This document shows, in pieces, positions 34,614 through 43,321 of a stretch of DNA of 64,000 bases. The translations under genes and the position numbers were made by a program. This DNA is from JAEUJZ01 sp964460115 (lineage in GTDB: Bacteria; Myxococcota_A; Polyangia; Palsa-1104; JAEUJZ01), in the NCBI GenBank assembly GCA_964460115.1, contig CAYWPR010000011.1, positions 49,097 to 113,096 of the forward strand, written 5' to 3'. The notes under the pieces were generated by a model. That model was not told the DNA's origin, did not search any database, and saw only the letters and a program-made list of their open reading frames with translations. Every line of letters starts with the position of its first letter. Position 1 is the first letter of the stretch.

Positions 34614-35813
34614 ATGGCTAGCATGCGATCGGGACCGTCGGCTTTTCCGCCGCTTCGCTCAGGCCGAGCGGGCCAAGAGTTCGAAGAAGATACGCTTTTG
34701 CCGCCCCCCGTTCCTGGTCTTTTGCCCGAGTCCGCTGAGCATATTTTTGATCCTCCGACTTGGCCGGGGATCGGCGTGCCGCAGCTACAAGTCGCCACGC
34801 ATGCGGAGGCGGCGCAAAGTGCGCCGAAAATTTCGCGCTCTGCCGAGTATGCATCGGACATTGATCCGACGCCGCGCACGGCGAATCTGGCCGCGGGCTT
34901 GGCGGTGCCGACGGACTATACGTTGCCGCCGCTCCCTTTGGTGCCCAAGTCCGCGACCAGCTTTTTTTTGCTAGCGTACCTTTTCCGCGTCGCCCAAAGC
35001 CGCTGGCAGCGGCGGCGCATCGCTACAGAAACGCAGCGCAGCCTGCGCAAAGATGGCAAAAAGCTCGATCGGCTGCTGACCGACCTTGGCCAGCATGCCT
35101 ACATCGAGCAAGTGGACTTGTTGCCGCTCTATGCGCCGCCCGTGCCGCGGTCTGGCGGTGCCTGGACGACGGCTGAGGCGGTGGCTCAGGCAGAATCATG
35201 GGCGGCTCGCATCGATGCCGAGCAGTGGCGCATGCTGGCGGTGCTGACGCGAGAGGAGGCCCGGCTTACCTCGGATCTTTTGCGCTGGGTCGATACGCAG
35301 CGTCAAGATCAAAGCCTGTCCGCAGAACCGGCGCTGCAGGACGAATTTGAGCTGCTTTTGGGCCGCTTGGCAGCGGTGCGAGTCGAGCGCTGGGTGCAAG
35401 AGCGAGCCCGCAAGCTGTGCCATGAGCACAGCGAGCAGTTGCAACGCACGCTGGCCGGTATTCTGCTGTCGCAAAAAGCGCATCCCGAAGCGCGCGAGAT
35501 CCCCAATTTGCTGCTTTTGGGATCGTTATTGGCTTGTCAGCGCAGCCTGGCTTCGGCGCGAGCCGTCGAACCTTGGTTCACGACGATTCCCGGGCGTCCA
35601 ACCGGCGTCGAGCTGCCGCCGGCACTTTTTGCGACGCTGTGGCGCTTTCAAGACAGTTTGCTGCCGCGTGTGGTGCTATGCGCGCGGGCCAGCGTCGAGC
35701 GTCTGGCTTACGATACAGTGCTTTTGCGACGCGGCCTGCTTTGCGTCGCGATGCTCGGCTTTACCGGCATGCTTTGCATGCTCATCATCGCTTGGGCCTT
35801 GGCCTTATTTTAA
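34614..35813 (+). CDS. hypothetical protein with C-terminal membrane helix
   Basis: About 400 residues (ATG 34614; an upstream TTG at 34575 is possible, ATG 34623 also). The first about 120 residues are Pro-rich and disordered. Residues about 130-370 form a helical, Arg/Leu/Ala-rich domain (AQSRWQRRRIATETQRSLRKDGKKLDRLLTDLG, LLGSLLACQRSLASARAVEPWF). A single helix ends the protein (GLLCVAMLGFTGMLCMLIIAWALALF), so it is tail-anchored. It diverges from the FrzS/AglZ-like gene. No family is recognised. Confidence 0.55.
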   Translation: MASMRSGPSAFPPLRSGRAGQEFEEDTLLPPPVPGLLPESAEHIFDPPTWPGIGVPQLQVATHAEAAQSAPKISRSAEYASDIDPTPRTANLAAGLAVPTDYTLPPLPLVPKSATSFFLLAYLFRVAQSRWQRRRIATETQRSLRKDGKKLDRLLTDLGQHAYIEQVDLLPLYAPPVPRSGGAWTTAEAVAQAESWAARIDAEQWRMLAVLTREEARLTSDLLRWVDTQRQDQSLSAEPALQDEFELLLGRLAAVRVERWVQERARKLCHEHSEQLQRTLAGILLSQKAHPEAREIPNLLLLGSLLACQRSLASARAVEPWFTTIPGRPTGVELPPALFATLWRFQDSLLPRVVLCARASVERLAYDTVLLRRGLLCVAMLGFTGMLCMLIIAWALALF

Positions 35814-35822
35814 ATTGACTTG

Positions 35823-35945
35823 GAGCGCCTAACAGAACCGTAGCGAGCAGGCCCGAGCGCGAGGGCGCCCGCCCGCAGCGGCCTACGGGCCGTGAGGACG
35901 GACGACCTTGTGATCGGGACGCGCAGTAGGTTCTGTTAGGTGCTC
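35823..35945. repeat. 123-bp inverted-repeat element filling a convergent intergenic gap
   Basis: The ends are near-perfect 17-bp inverted repeats: GAGCGCCTAACAGAACC at 35823-35839 and its complement with one mismatch at 35929-35945. Inside is a strong hairpin, CGGCC-TACG-GGCCG (35879-35892), with a UNCG-type tetraloop, plus a GCCC...GGGC stem. The element reaches almost to both convergent stop codons (35813 and 35946). It fits a small non-autonomous (MITE/REP-like) repeat or a two-way terminator. Other copies would have to be sought outside the window; I see none inside it. Confidence 0.6.
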
Positions 35946-36926
35946 TTAGTCGAGGCTGCGCTGGCCGCGCAGTGCCGATTCGTCGAAGCCGGGCTCGACG
36001 TAGATACGCACAAGGTGCGGAAATTCGGCGCGCAGGTGTTTTTCCAGATCGTTGATCTTGGCTTCTAGCTCATCCATGGTGAGCTCGCGCGCAAAGCGCA
36101 GCTTGAAAGCGCCAAGAACTTCGCGCGGAGCAATGTGCATGGTGCGCACGTGCACGACTTGCAGGACACCAGGAAAGCTTCCAGCCAGGTTCACCATGCG
36201 GCGATGCTCTTCTTCGGGGACGGCTTCGCCGATAAGCAGGCTCATCGAGTCTCGGCCTAAAAAGAAAGCCACCGCGCCCAAGGCCAGGCCGACAAGCACC
36301 GAGGCCAAAGCGTCCCACAGCGGCTGATGGAAAATGTGGGTAAAGACCACGCCGAGGAGCGCCACGACGAGGCCAACGATGGCCGCCAGATCTTCAAAGA
36401 GCACAGTCAAAACGGTGGGATCGCGAATGTCGCGCAAGGCTTGGCGCAGGCCGCGGCCTTGGCGGATGTGATCAAATTCTTGAATCGCGGTGCGCAGCGA
36501 CCAAAGCTCAAGCACGAGAGATACGCCCAGGACCGCAATGGCCCAGCGGACGTCGCCATGATGAACCGGTTTGCCTTGGTAGATATGCCAGATTTTTTCC
36601 ATGCCTTCCCAAATGCTGACGGCCGCACCAATGAGAAAAATGCTGCCAGCAACAATGAAGGCCCAGAAATAGGTCTCGGTTCCGTAGCCAAAGGGGTGCA
36701 GCTCGTCGGGCGGACGAGAAGAGCGCCGCATGCCAATCAGCAAAAAGGCTTGATTGGCAGTATCCGCCAAAGAGTGCACTGCCTCGGCGAGCATGGCGGT
36801 GGATTGGCTGAAAAAAGCCGCGATAAATTTAAAAGTGGCAATGAGCAGGTTTATCACCAAGGCGATCAAAACGACGCGCAGACCGCCCGAGTGTTCTGAC
36901 TTCTCCGACTTCTGGGACGCGCTCAT
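35946..36926 (-). CDS. cation diffusion facilitator (CDF) metal transporter
   Basis: An inner-membrane divalent-metal/proton antiporter of 326 residues. The N-terminal helix block has the conserved AEAVHSLADTANQAFL (metal-site His/Asp positions), then a helix with the matching LEDLAAIVGLVVAL. The C-terminal cytoplasmic dimerisation domain follows (VHVRTMHIAPREVLGAFKLRFARELTMDELEAKINDLEKHLRAEFP). The sequence around HPFGYGTETYFWAFIVAGSIFLIGA resembles the group containing eukaryotic SLC30A9 relatives; the metal is most likely Zn, Fe or Mn. It overlaps the methyltransferase gene by ATGA. Confidence 0.92.
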   Translation of the reverse strand: MSASQKSEKSEHSGGLRVVLIALVINLLIATFKFIAAFFSQSTAMLAEAVHSLADTANQAFLLIGMRRSSRPPDELHPFGYGTETYFWAFIVAGSIFLIGAAVSIWEGMEKIWHIYQGKPVHHGDVRWAIAVLGVSLVLELWSLRTAIQEFDHIRQGRGLRQALRDIRDPTVLTVLFEDLAAIVGLVVALLGVVFTHIFHQPLWDALASVLVGLALGAVAFFLGRDSMSLLIGEAVPEEEHRRMVNLAGSFPGVLQVVHVRTMHIAPREVLGAFKLRFARELTMDELEAKINDLEKHLRAEFPHLVRIYVEPGFDESALRGQRSLD

Positions 36927-39304
36927 CCGTCTTGGGCCCTTCGCTCTGCAACCACCACAAGCTGACGCGATTCATTGCCATAGAATCGGCCGCGCAGCTC
37001 CAGGCTGCCGGAGACTTCTAGGACGCGAAAACCGGCATGATGCAGAACTTTGCCAATCTCGTGCAGCGAGTAGGCGCGAATCGAAATCTCTTGTTCAAGC
37101 TGCCGGCCGCTTTCCAAAATGATCTGCCGCTGAACCTGCAAGCGCGAGGTGAAGTAGTTAAAATCGACTTCTTCAAGCACTACGCAGCCGTCGCCTTGCC
37201 ACCAGACGCGGGTCGGTAGATCGCCGATCAAATAATCGCGATTGATGAGCTCCAGAACCAAGCGACCTCCGGGTTTGAGGGCGCGGCAGATTCCTGAAGC
37301 GACGCGGCGATTGGTGTCATCATCGAAATAACCAAAAGTCGTAAAGAAGCAGTAAGCTCCGTCAAATTCGCCGTCAAAGGACATGTCGCGCATGTCGCCA
37401 TGCACGAAGTCGACGTTGACGCTGCGATGCCGCGCGGCATCGGTGGCGCGGATGAGCAGCGGCAGCGAAAGATCCAGGCCCACGGTGCGATAGCCGCGAG
37501 AGGCCATTTCCATGGCGTGGCGACCGTAGCCGCAACCAATGTCTAAAACCCGTCCACCCGTGGGTAGCTCTAAGGCTTCCAGCAGAAAGGCGACCTCGCG
37601 CTCGGTCTGATGCGGGGTCATAAACGGCAGCGTATGCAGATAGTCTTCGTCGAAAATCTCTTCAAACCACTGCTTGCTGCGGCGCTTTTTGCGCAGTTTG
37701 GTTTCTTCACCGAAGTTCAGGCCGCCGGGCGGTACGGCATGGGGCGGCGGGGTCGCGGTTCGCGCCGCCGCGGATGACGCGCTTGTGGTCGCTGCCGCGG
37801 GCATGCGGGGTGGTCCGGCGGCGCCAGCGGCACTTTTTTGCGCCGAACTCATCGCCGCGGGGGGCGGGGGCGGCGGCGCGACGCCGGGCGAAGTACGCCG
37901 CAAGGCATCGCGGGGAATGGGCGGAGCATTCGGCTCACGCGCCGGGCTGATTCTGCTTTCGGCGGTGGCATCGAGCCCCGCTGCGGTGGCGGCAAACGCT
38001 CCCAACGCCGCCCCGGTTTCGGCCGGTTCGACATCCAGAAGATCGTCCTGGCCAGCGGTAGGCAGCATATCGGCGGACAGCGCCGTCGGAGTCGTATCCA
38101 GCATCCGATCGGGTTCGATTTCGTCGGCTACCTCAGACCCACTGGCGCCCGGAACCGTCGGGATGCCCAAAACCGGGGTGACGCGGGCGCTTAAGGGAAG
38201 CTCCAGGTCCGCAGGCCCTTCGGCGACCCCATCCGCCATATCACTCGACGAATCGATGGACTGCAGGTCCTCGGCCGCGGCGCTTTGCGTAGACCGATCA
38301 TCGTCTTCGGCGACTTCTGACCAGGCGTCGTCAATGGCCGTATCCTGCGGAGCGCCATCGACTTCATCGGAACTGGCCGGAGTTTCTTCAAACGCCAGAA
38401 CCGGGCCGCTGTCTTCATTGGACAGAAGCGGCGCTACGAGGTTTTCCGATTCTGATTCGACGTCCGGTACGACCAGATGTTCTTCCGAGTCTTCCATCAG
38501 TTGAAACTCGTGGTCGGCAAGCGACACCACCGGGGTATGCCCAGACGGCTGCTCGGGGGCCGGTGCCGTTGTCGCCGAGCCGATGGCTTCGGCATGGTTA
38601 TGCTCGAGGCCGTCTTCCACTGTATGGGTTAGGGCAACTAGGGCCGGCGCCCGCAAATTGGGCAGGCTGCCTCCCCCGGCGGCGACAACCTCGACCTGCA
38701 AACTATCGGCGGTTGGCGGCGGCGACGAACTAAGGACCGTATCGCCAAGCGGCAGACTGCGCTGTTGCCGGGTGTCGATGGCCGCAGCCAGCGCCGCCAA
38801 TTGCGGAACGATTTCGCCCGGATCCTGCGAGGTCGCCATATCGCCCTCGCCAAATGGTGAATCATCAAAAATTACCGATGGCAATTCCTGATCTGACGAG
38901 GAGGGGGTGGTGGCCGATCCGCTAATTTCACCAACCGCAACGGTTGGTCGGCTGCTGTCGCGGCTCGGTTCGTCCAAAGCGGGCGCGGAGCTTATCGGCT
39001 GCTCGGCCATGGCCGCCATGATTTCGCCGGTGGTCGCTGGCTCGGCCTCGACAAAGCCGACAAATCCAGCGGATAGATCTACATCGCTGGACAGTTGTAG
39101 CTGTTTTTCCGCGGTTTCTTCGTCGGAAAACGCCGAATCGACCAAATCGTCCAGCGATGGCGGCGAGGCCTGCGCCGGCGTTTGCGCGCTGGCCAGCGCC
39201 GCTTCATCGGCTTGTGGCGCCAGCTCGGCGTCTAGTTCGGCCAGTTCGCTTTGGCTGAACAGTAAATCTTCGTCTCTTCCACGCTCGCGCTGTTGCTTGC
39301 TCAA
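36923..39304 (-). CDS. SAM methyltransferase with a long acidic N-terminal arm
   Basis: The start is placed at TTG 39302-39304 because it overlaps the psd stop (TTGA), matching the ATGA couplings all around; ATG 39346 is the alternative. About 793 residues. The first about 480 are acidic, Ala/Ser/Glu/Asp/Pro-rich and without predicted structure, followed by a Pro/Ala linker. A class-I methyltransferase domain lies at about 560-790 with motif I VLDIGCGYGRHAMEMA, TVGLDLSLPLL, VDFVHGDMRDMSFDGEFDGAYCFFTTFGYF. The substrate is unknown. It sits between the CDF transporter and psd in one minus-strand unit. The acidic arm is far longer than the family needs. Confidence 0.8.
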   Translation of the reverse strand: MSKQQRERGRDEDLLFSQSELAELDAELAPQADEAALASAQTPAQASPPSLDDLVDSAFSDEETAEKQLQLSSDVDLSAGFVGFVEAEPATTGEIMAAMAEQPISSAPALDEPSRDSSRPTVAVGEISGSATTPSSSDQELPSVIFDDSPFGEGDMATSQDPGEIVPQLAALAAAIDTRQQRSLPLGDTVLSSSPPPTADSLQVEVVAAGGGSLPNLRAPALVALTHTVEDGLEHNHAEAIGSATTAPAPEQPSGHTPVVSLADHEFQLMEDSEEHLVVPDVESESENLVAPLLSNEDSGPVLAFEETPASSDEVDGAPQDTAIDDAWSEVAEDDDRSTQSAAAEDLQSIDSSSDMADGVAEGPADLELPLSARVTPVLGIPTVPGASGSEVADEIEPDRMLDTTPTALSADMLPTAGQDDLLDVEPAETGAALGAFAATAAGLDATAESRISPAREPNAPPIPRDALRRTSPGVAPPPPPPAAMSSAQKSAAGAAGPPRMPAAATTSASSAAARTATPPPHAVPPGGLNFGEETKLRKKRRSKQWFEEIFDEDYLHTLPFMTPHQTEREVAFLLEALELPTGGRVLDIGCGYGRHAMEMASRGYRTVGLDLSLPLLIRATDAARHRSVNVDFVHGDMRDMSFDGEFDGAYCFFTTFGYFDDDTNRRVASGICRALKPGGRLVLELINRDYLIGDLPTRVWWQGDGCVVLEEVDFNYFTSRLQVQRQIILESGRQLEQEISIRAYSLHEIGKVLHHAGFRVLEVSGSLELRGRFYGNESRQLVVVAERRAQDG

Positions 39305-40185
39305 GTTACAGGCCCTGATGAAGCATGGGTTGTTCGAGCGATGCACTGGCCAACTCGGACCGAAGTCCCCGCGTTTGCCTCGACCCGCACGCGCCCTGGC
39401 TCGAATAGCAGGATCACCGTAGAACCGAGGTGAAACATGCCTAGCTCCTCTCCTTTGCTAAGCGGCTTTGGCTGTTCATACGCGCAAGCTCCGCGATCCG
39501 GCCCCCCGGCTGGCGTCGAAAGGGTCTGTTCATAGCATACCGTAATGTTGCCGACCCCGGTGGCGGCGACCATCACCAGGGCGACATCACCGATAGGCGA
39601 ACGCAAGTACGTAACCAGTCGTTCATTGCGCATAAAAAGCTGTGGCACGGTGCGCACAGACAGCGGATTAACCGGATAGCGTGCTCCGGGAATGTGGCGA
39701 TAGCCAAACACCTCAGCCTGTAGCGGGCTATGAACGCGGTGATAGTTGTGCGGCGCCAAATACAGCGTCAGAAAAGTCCCGCCTATAAAATGCTGGGCGG
39801 CGGCGTCATCTTGTAAGAGGCCACCGACGGTATATTCTTGGCCTTTGGCGTGGATGCAAGCGTCTTTGTCGGCAGTGCCGACGCCGGAAAGCACTCCATC
39901 GCAAGGGGATATAATGACATCGGCCCCTGGCGCGATCGGCCGAGCTCCGGCAGGAAGCGGCCGGCAGAAAAAATCGTCGAAGCTTTCAAACTCTGAAAGT
40001 GGGCGATCGAGTTCGCCAAGATCGACGCCGAAGTGCAGAGAAAAGCTGCGATACAAAGGTTCGCGCAGCGGTTGCGGTACGGACAAGCGCGAGGCCCAAC
40101 CCATACCGCGGCTAAAGACCTGCTTAGGAAACCAGTGCAGTGCCTCCGCAGCAATTCGGTCTGATACGGGGAGTTTACTAAACAT
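39301..40185 (-). CDS. psd: phosphatidylserine decarboxylase proenzyme
   Basis: Converts phosphatidylserine to phosphatidylethanolamine at the inner membrane. Family motifs: FESFDDFFCRPLPAGARPI, VIISPCDGVLSGVG with the catalytic Asp, YLAPHNYHRVHSP with the paired His residues, and the self-cleavage motif LGST (Ser255) in MFHLGSTVILLF, which generates the pyruvoyl cofactor. The ATG at 40183-40185 gives 294 residues; a TTG at 40257 would add 24. Its stop overlaps the methyltransferase TTG start. Phosphatidylserine synthase (pssA), its common neighbour, is not present. Confidence 0.93.
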   Translation of the reverse strand: MFSKLPVSDRIAAEALHWFPKQVFSRGMGWASRLSVPQPLREPLYRSFSLHFGVDLGELDRPLSEFESFDDFFCRPLPAGARPIAPGADVIISPCDGVLSGVGTADKDACIHAKGQEYTVGGLLQDDAAAQHFIGGTFLTLYLAPHNYHRVHSPLQAEVFGYRHIPGARYPVNPLSVRTVPQLFMRNERLVTYLRSPIGDVALVMVAATGVGNITVCYEQTLSTPAGGPDRGACAYEQPKPLSKGEELGMFHLGSTVILLFEPGRVRVEANAGTSVRVGQCIARTTHASSGPVT

Positions 40186-40303
40186 ACGAGCTAATACTAT
40201 GAGATTGGCAGGGGCATTTTCAATCGTGGTGATCAATGCCGCGGCCCGATCCGCCAATTTACGACGGACAAGCTTTTAGGAAGGCGGGGCCCAAAGGGCG
40301 CGC

Positions 40304-41641
40304 TTATTTTTTGAGCGGAGAGACTGCTTCTAGCCGAGCGCCAAGCGCGCGCAGCCGTTCGGCGATGTGTTCGTAGCCGCGTTCGATTTGTCCGACATTG
40401 TTAATGGTGCTGGTGCCGCGAGCACACAATGCCGCAAGCAACATGGCCATGCCGGCGCGAATATCGGGTGATTCGACCGTTCCGGCTTTGAGCATCGACG
40501 GCCCGGAAATGATGGCGCGGTGCGGATCGCAAAGAATGATGCGCGCGCCCATGCCCACGAGCTTGTCGACGAAGAATAGTCGCGACTCGAACATTTTTTC
40601 GTGCATCAAAATGACGCCTTCGCACTGAGTGGCAGCAACGATGGCGATGGACATCAGGTCGGCGGGGAAGGCGGGCCAGGGCTGATCTTCGAGTTTGGGG
40701 ATATGGTCGCCCAGATCGGGTTTGATGCAGCGGGCCTGTTCAGCGGGAATGATCAGATCGCCGCCATCGACCCGGCAGGAAATGCCCAGGCGTTCAAAAC
40801 CCAGCCGAATGGCTCGCAGGTGGTGCATGGCCTCGCTGCCGATGTCGGCGACGCGCAGCTCAGATCGGGTGACCGCGGCCAGACCGATGAAAGAGCCGAT
40901 TTCGATGTGATCCGGGCCAATGCGAAAACTGCCGCCCCCGAGCGTGCGGTGCGGACCGGCGCCATGTATCGTCAGTTGATTGCTGCCAATGCCTTCGATC
41001 GGTACGCCAAGAAGGCCCAAAAAGCGCGCCAGATCCTGCACATGGGGCTCGCAGGCGGCGTTGCGCAGCACGGTGGTTCCGGCTGCGGCTGCGGCTGCGC
41101 ACAGCGCATTTTCGGTGCCGGTGACGCTGGGTTCGTCGAGGAATATGTCGGCGCCGCATAGCCCCTTTGCTGGCGCGCGGACGATAAAGCGTTCGCCCAG
41201 TTCATACGTGGCGCCAAGCTGCTCGAAGGCCAAAAAGTGCGTATCGACGCGTCTGCGGCCAATGACGTCCCCGCCCGGAGGCGGCAAAGCCACTTCGCCG
41301 CAGCGCGCCAAAAGCGGCGCGGCCAATAAGATCGATGCGCGAATGCGGCCGCACAGAATCGGATCCAGCGACGCGGCGCGCACTTCTTTGGCGTGTATAT
41401 GCAGGGTATTTGTCCGGCCGGTCTCGTCAGAGCGCGCCCAATTTGCTTCGGCGCCGACGGAGCGCACAAGCTCAACCAGGGTCTCGACATCGCGGATGCG
41501 CGGAACGTTGTGCAAAGTCACCGGCTGATCGGTAAGCAATGCGGCGGCGATGACCGGCAGGGCGGCATTTTTATTGCCGGCGGGCCGGATGGTGCCGGAG
41601 AGGCGGTGACCTCCCTCGACGATGAATTGGACTGCGGGCAT
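40304..41641 (-). CDS. murA: UDP-N-acetylglucosamine 1-carboxyvinyltransferase with Asp at the catalytic Cys position
   Basis: The first committed step of peptidoglycan synthesis (enolpyruvyl transfer from PEP). 445 residues. Signatures: GTIRPAGNKNAALPVIAAAL with the essential Lys24, GRIRASILLAAPLLARCG, PGHI-type end motifs, and DHIPKLEDQPWPAFPADLMS. The active-site loop reads LPPPGGDVIGRRRVDTHF, so residue 125 is Asp (codon 41267-41269) where most MurA enzymes have Cys (E. coli Cys115). In Mycobacterium and Chlamydia the same Cys-to-Asp change makes MurA insensitive to fosfomycin, so this enzyme is probably resistant too. It is the only murA in the window. Confidence 0.95.
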   Translation of the reverse strand: MPAVQFIVEGGHRLSGTIRPAGNKNAALPVIAAALLTDQPVTLHNVPRIRDVETLVELVRSVGAEANWARSDETGRTNTLHIHAKEVRAASLDPILCGRIRASILLAAPLLARCGEVALPPPGGDVIGRRRVDTHFLAFEQLGATYELGERFIVRAPAKGLCGADIFLDEPSVTGTENALCAAAAAAGTTVLRNAACEPHVQDLARFLGLLGVPIEGIGSNQLTIHGAGPHRTLGGGSFRIGPDHIEIGSFIGLAAVTRSELRVADIGSEAMHHLRAIRLGFERLGISCRVDGGDLIIPAEQARCIKPDLGDHIPKLEDQPWPAFPADLMSIAIVAATQCEGVILMHEKMFESRLFFVDKLVGMGARIILCDPHRAIISGPSMLKAGTVESPDIRAGMAMLLAALCARGTSTINNVGQIERGYEHIAERLRALGARLEAVSPLKK

Positions 41642-41749
41642 GTTGGTGGTTCAGCATCTCCGCAGTCCTTAGGCGCGTCAAGAAAAGCGCCCGGTCTATG
41701 ATGCGGATCAAGTATTGTTCGGCAGGGCGGTTCGCGCTATGCCACGCCC

Positions 41750-43318
41750 ATGCAGCTACCTTTCTGGGCGTGGCGTGGGTCGGACATTGGGCGCTTTTGG
41801 CAAGCGCAACGGGCCGGATGGCGATTGCTTGTGGCCTGTCTGTTTTGCAGCGGGCTAGGAGGTGCTGTGGCCCACGGGCAAGCACCGGCACCGGCGGCTG
41901 AGCCCAGTAGCGGCGCCCGCCGTGCCTCGGCGCATAGCGAGTATGGCGCTTCGGGCAGTCCGCCTCCGGCCACGGTCACCGGCAGCGGTTTTGATTTTGG
42001 CAGTTACGGCCGCATCGGCATTGGCACCGATCTGCGCGGCCACAGCGGCTACCCAGTCAACGTCGTTTCATTTGGCTCTAGGCTCGAAAAGCAGCCCTAT
42101 TTGGAGCTGAACTTTTACTATGGCGGTCAAATCGGCGCGGACGGCGATCGCCGCTGGCGGGTGATTTTTGTGCCGGCTTATAGCGGCGACTTGTTTCATT
42201 ACACCGGCAATTTTTCGCAGAACTTCGCCATTCGCAACGCCTATGCTGAAGTCGAAAATCTGGGGCTGCACGGACTGTCGCTGTGGGCCGGATCGCGCAT
42301 GTACCGCGGCGACGATGTATACTTGTTTGACTTCTGGCCCCTGGACAATTTGAATACCGTCGGCGGTGGTGCCAGTTATCGCTTCAATCAGGAAAAGACC
42401 TGGCTGGCGCTGCAAGTGGGCATGAATCGCCTGGATGATCTGTATCAGTTTCAGCAAGTGCCGGTGCCGGCGCGCCATCTGCCCCCCGACGGCGGTGTCC
42501 TTAATGCCATGCCGGCGACGACCAATGTGACGACACTTGATCGGCCGCGGCTGGTCATGTCGTTTAAAGCGACGCATTTTCTGCGTCCGCTTTCCAATCT
42601 GCCAAACGGCAAGCTAATCGTGTACGGCGAATTTCATTATCTCCCGTCTGGAGAACGGCAGGTGCCGCAAGCGCCGCTAAGCGGCTTGCCTACAGAGCCC
42701 CTGCCTGCCGATTACGGATATGTCGTCGGCGCGCAGCTTGGCGGCTGGTTGCGTTCTTTTGTCTTCGCCAATTTGTTCTTTCGCCATGCCGGCGGGCTGG
42801 CAGTATTTGGCGACCTGGGCAAACCCTACGGCTTTGATTTGGGACGGCAGATAAGCAGCGCGCGCGAGCTGACCCTGGCTTTTTCCGCCAACTTTGAAGG
42901 ACCGCGCGCCGGCATCATGTCCGCAGCTTATTTTCGTCGCATCAGCGATGCCAGCGGCAGCGACGACAGCGGATATACAGAAGGCGAGCTGGCAATTCGC
43001 CCCACGGCGTATCTGACCCGATATTTTCACACGGCCGTGGAGCTGTCTTATCAGGTGCGCCGGCCGGCATCCGCTGATCAGGATCGCGCCCGCTACTTGT
43101 TGCCGATGGTTTTTCGCGCCAGCGTGCTGCCAATTGTGGCGCCGCTCGGTCCGGGCACTTATAGCCGGCCCATGCTGTATGCCGTCTATACGCTGTCGGT
43201 GCTCAATGCGGATGCGCAGTACTATCTTTTTGAGCCGCAGGATGTGCGCTCGGGTCACCAATTGGTGCACTATCTGGGGCTCGGAGTCGAGTGGTGGTTC
43301 AATAGTTCTTATCGCTAG
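41750..43318 (+). CDS. LamB-like (carbohydrate) porin
   Basis: 522 residues from ATG 41750. A long n-region is followed by a signal core (RLLVACLFCSGLGGAVAHGQ), so the start might lie further in. The mature part is a beta-barrel pattern of alternating residues, with maltoporin-type stretches: FGSYGRIGIGTDLRG, RLEKQPYLELNFYYGG, AGSRMYRGDDVYLFDFWPLDNLNTVGGG, and a terminal strand LGLGVEWWFNSSYR ending near an aromatic residue. It most resembles the LamB family; the sugar is unknown. It diverges from murA and is convergent with the next lipoprotein, 3 bases apart. Confidence 0.82.
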   Translation: MQLPFWAWRGSDIGRFWQAQRAGWRLLVACLFCSGLGGAVAHGQAPAPAAEPSSGARRASAHSEYGASGSPPPATVTGSGFDFGSYGRIGIGTDLRGHSGYPVNVVSFGSRLEKQPYLELNFYYGGQIGADGDRRWRVIFVPAYSGDLFHYTGNFSQNFAIRNAYAEVENLGLHGLSLWAGSRMYRGDDVYLFDFWPLDNLNTVGGGASYRFNQEKTWLALQVGMNRLDDLYQFQQVPVPARHLPPDGGVLNAMPATTNVTTLDRPRLVMSFKATHFLRPLSNLPNGKLIVYGEFHYLPSGERQVPQAPLSGLPTEPLPADYGYVVGAQLGGWLRSFVFANLFFRHAGGLAVFGDLGKPYGFDLGRQISSARELTLAFSANFEGPRAGIMSAAYFRRISDASGSDDSGYTEGELAIRPTAYLTRYFHTAVELSYQVRRPASADQDRARYLLPMVFRASVLPIVAPLGPGTYSRPMLYAVYTLSVLNADAQYYLFEPQDVRSGHQLVHYLGLGVEWWFNSSYR

Positions 43319-43321
43319 AAT

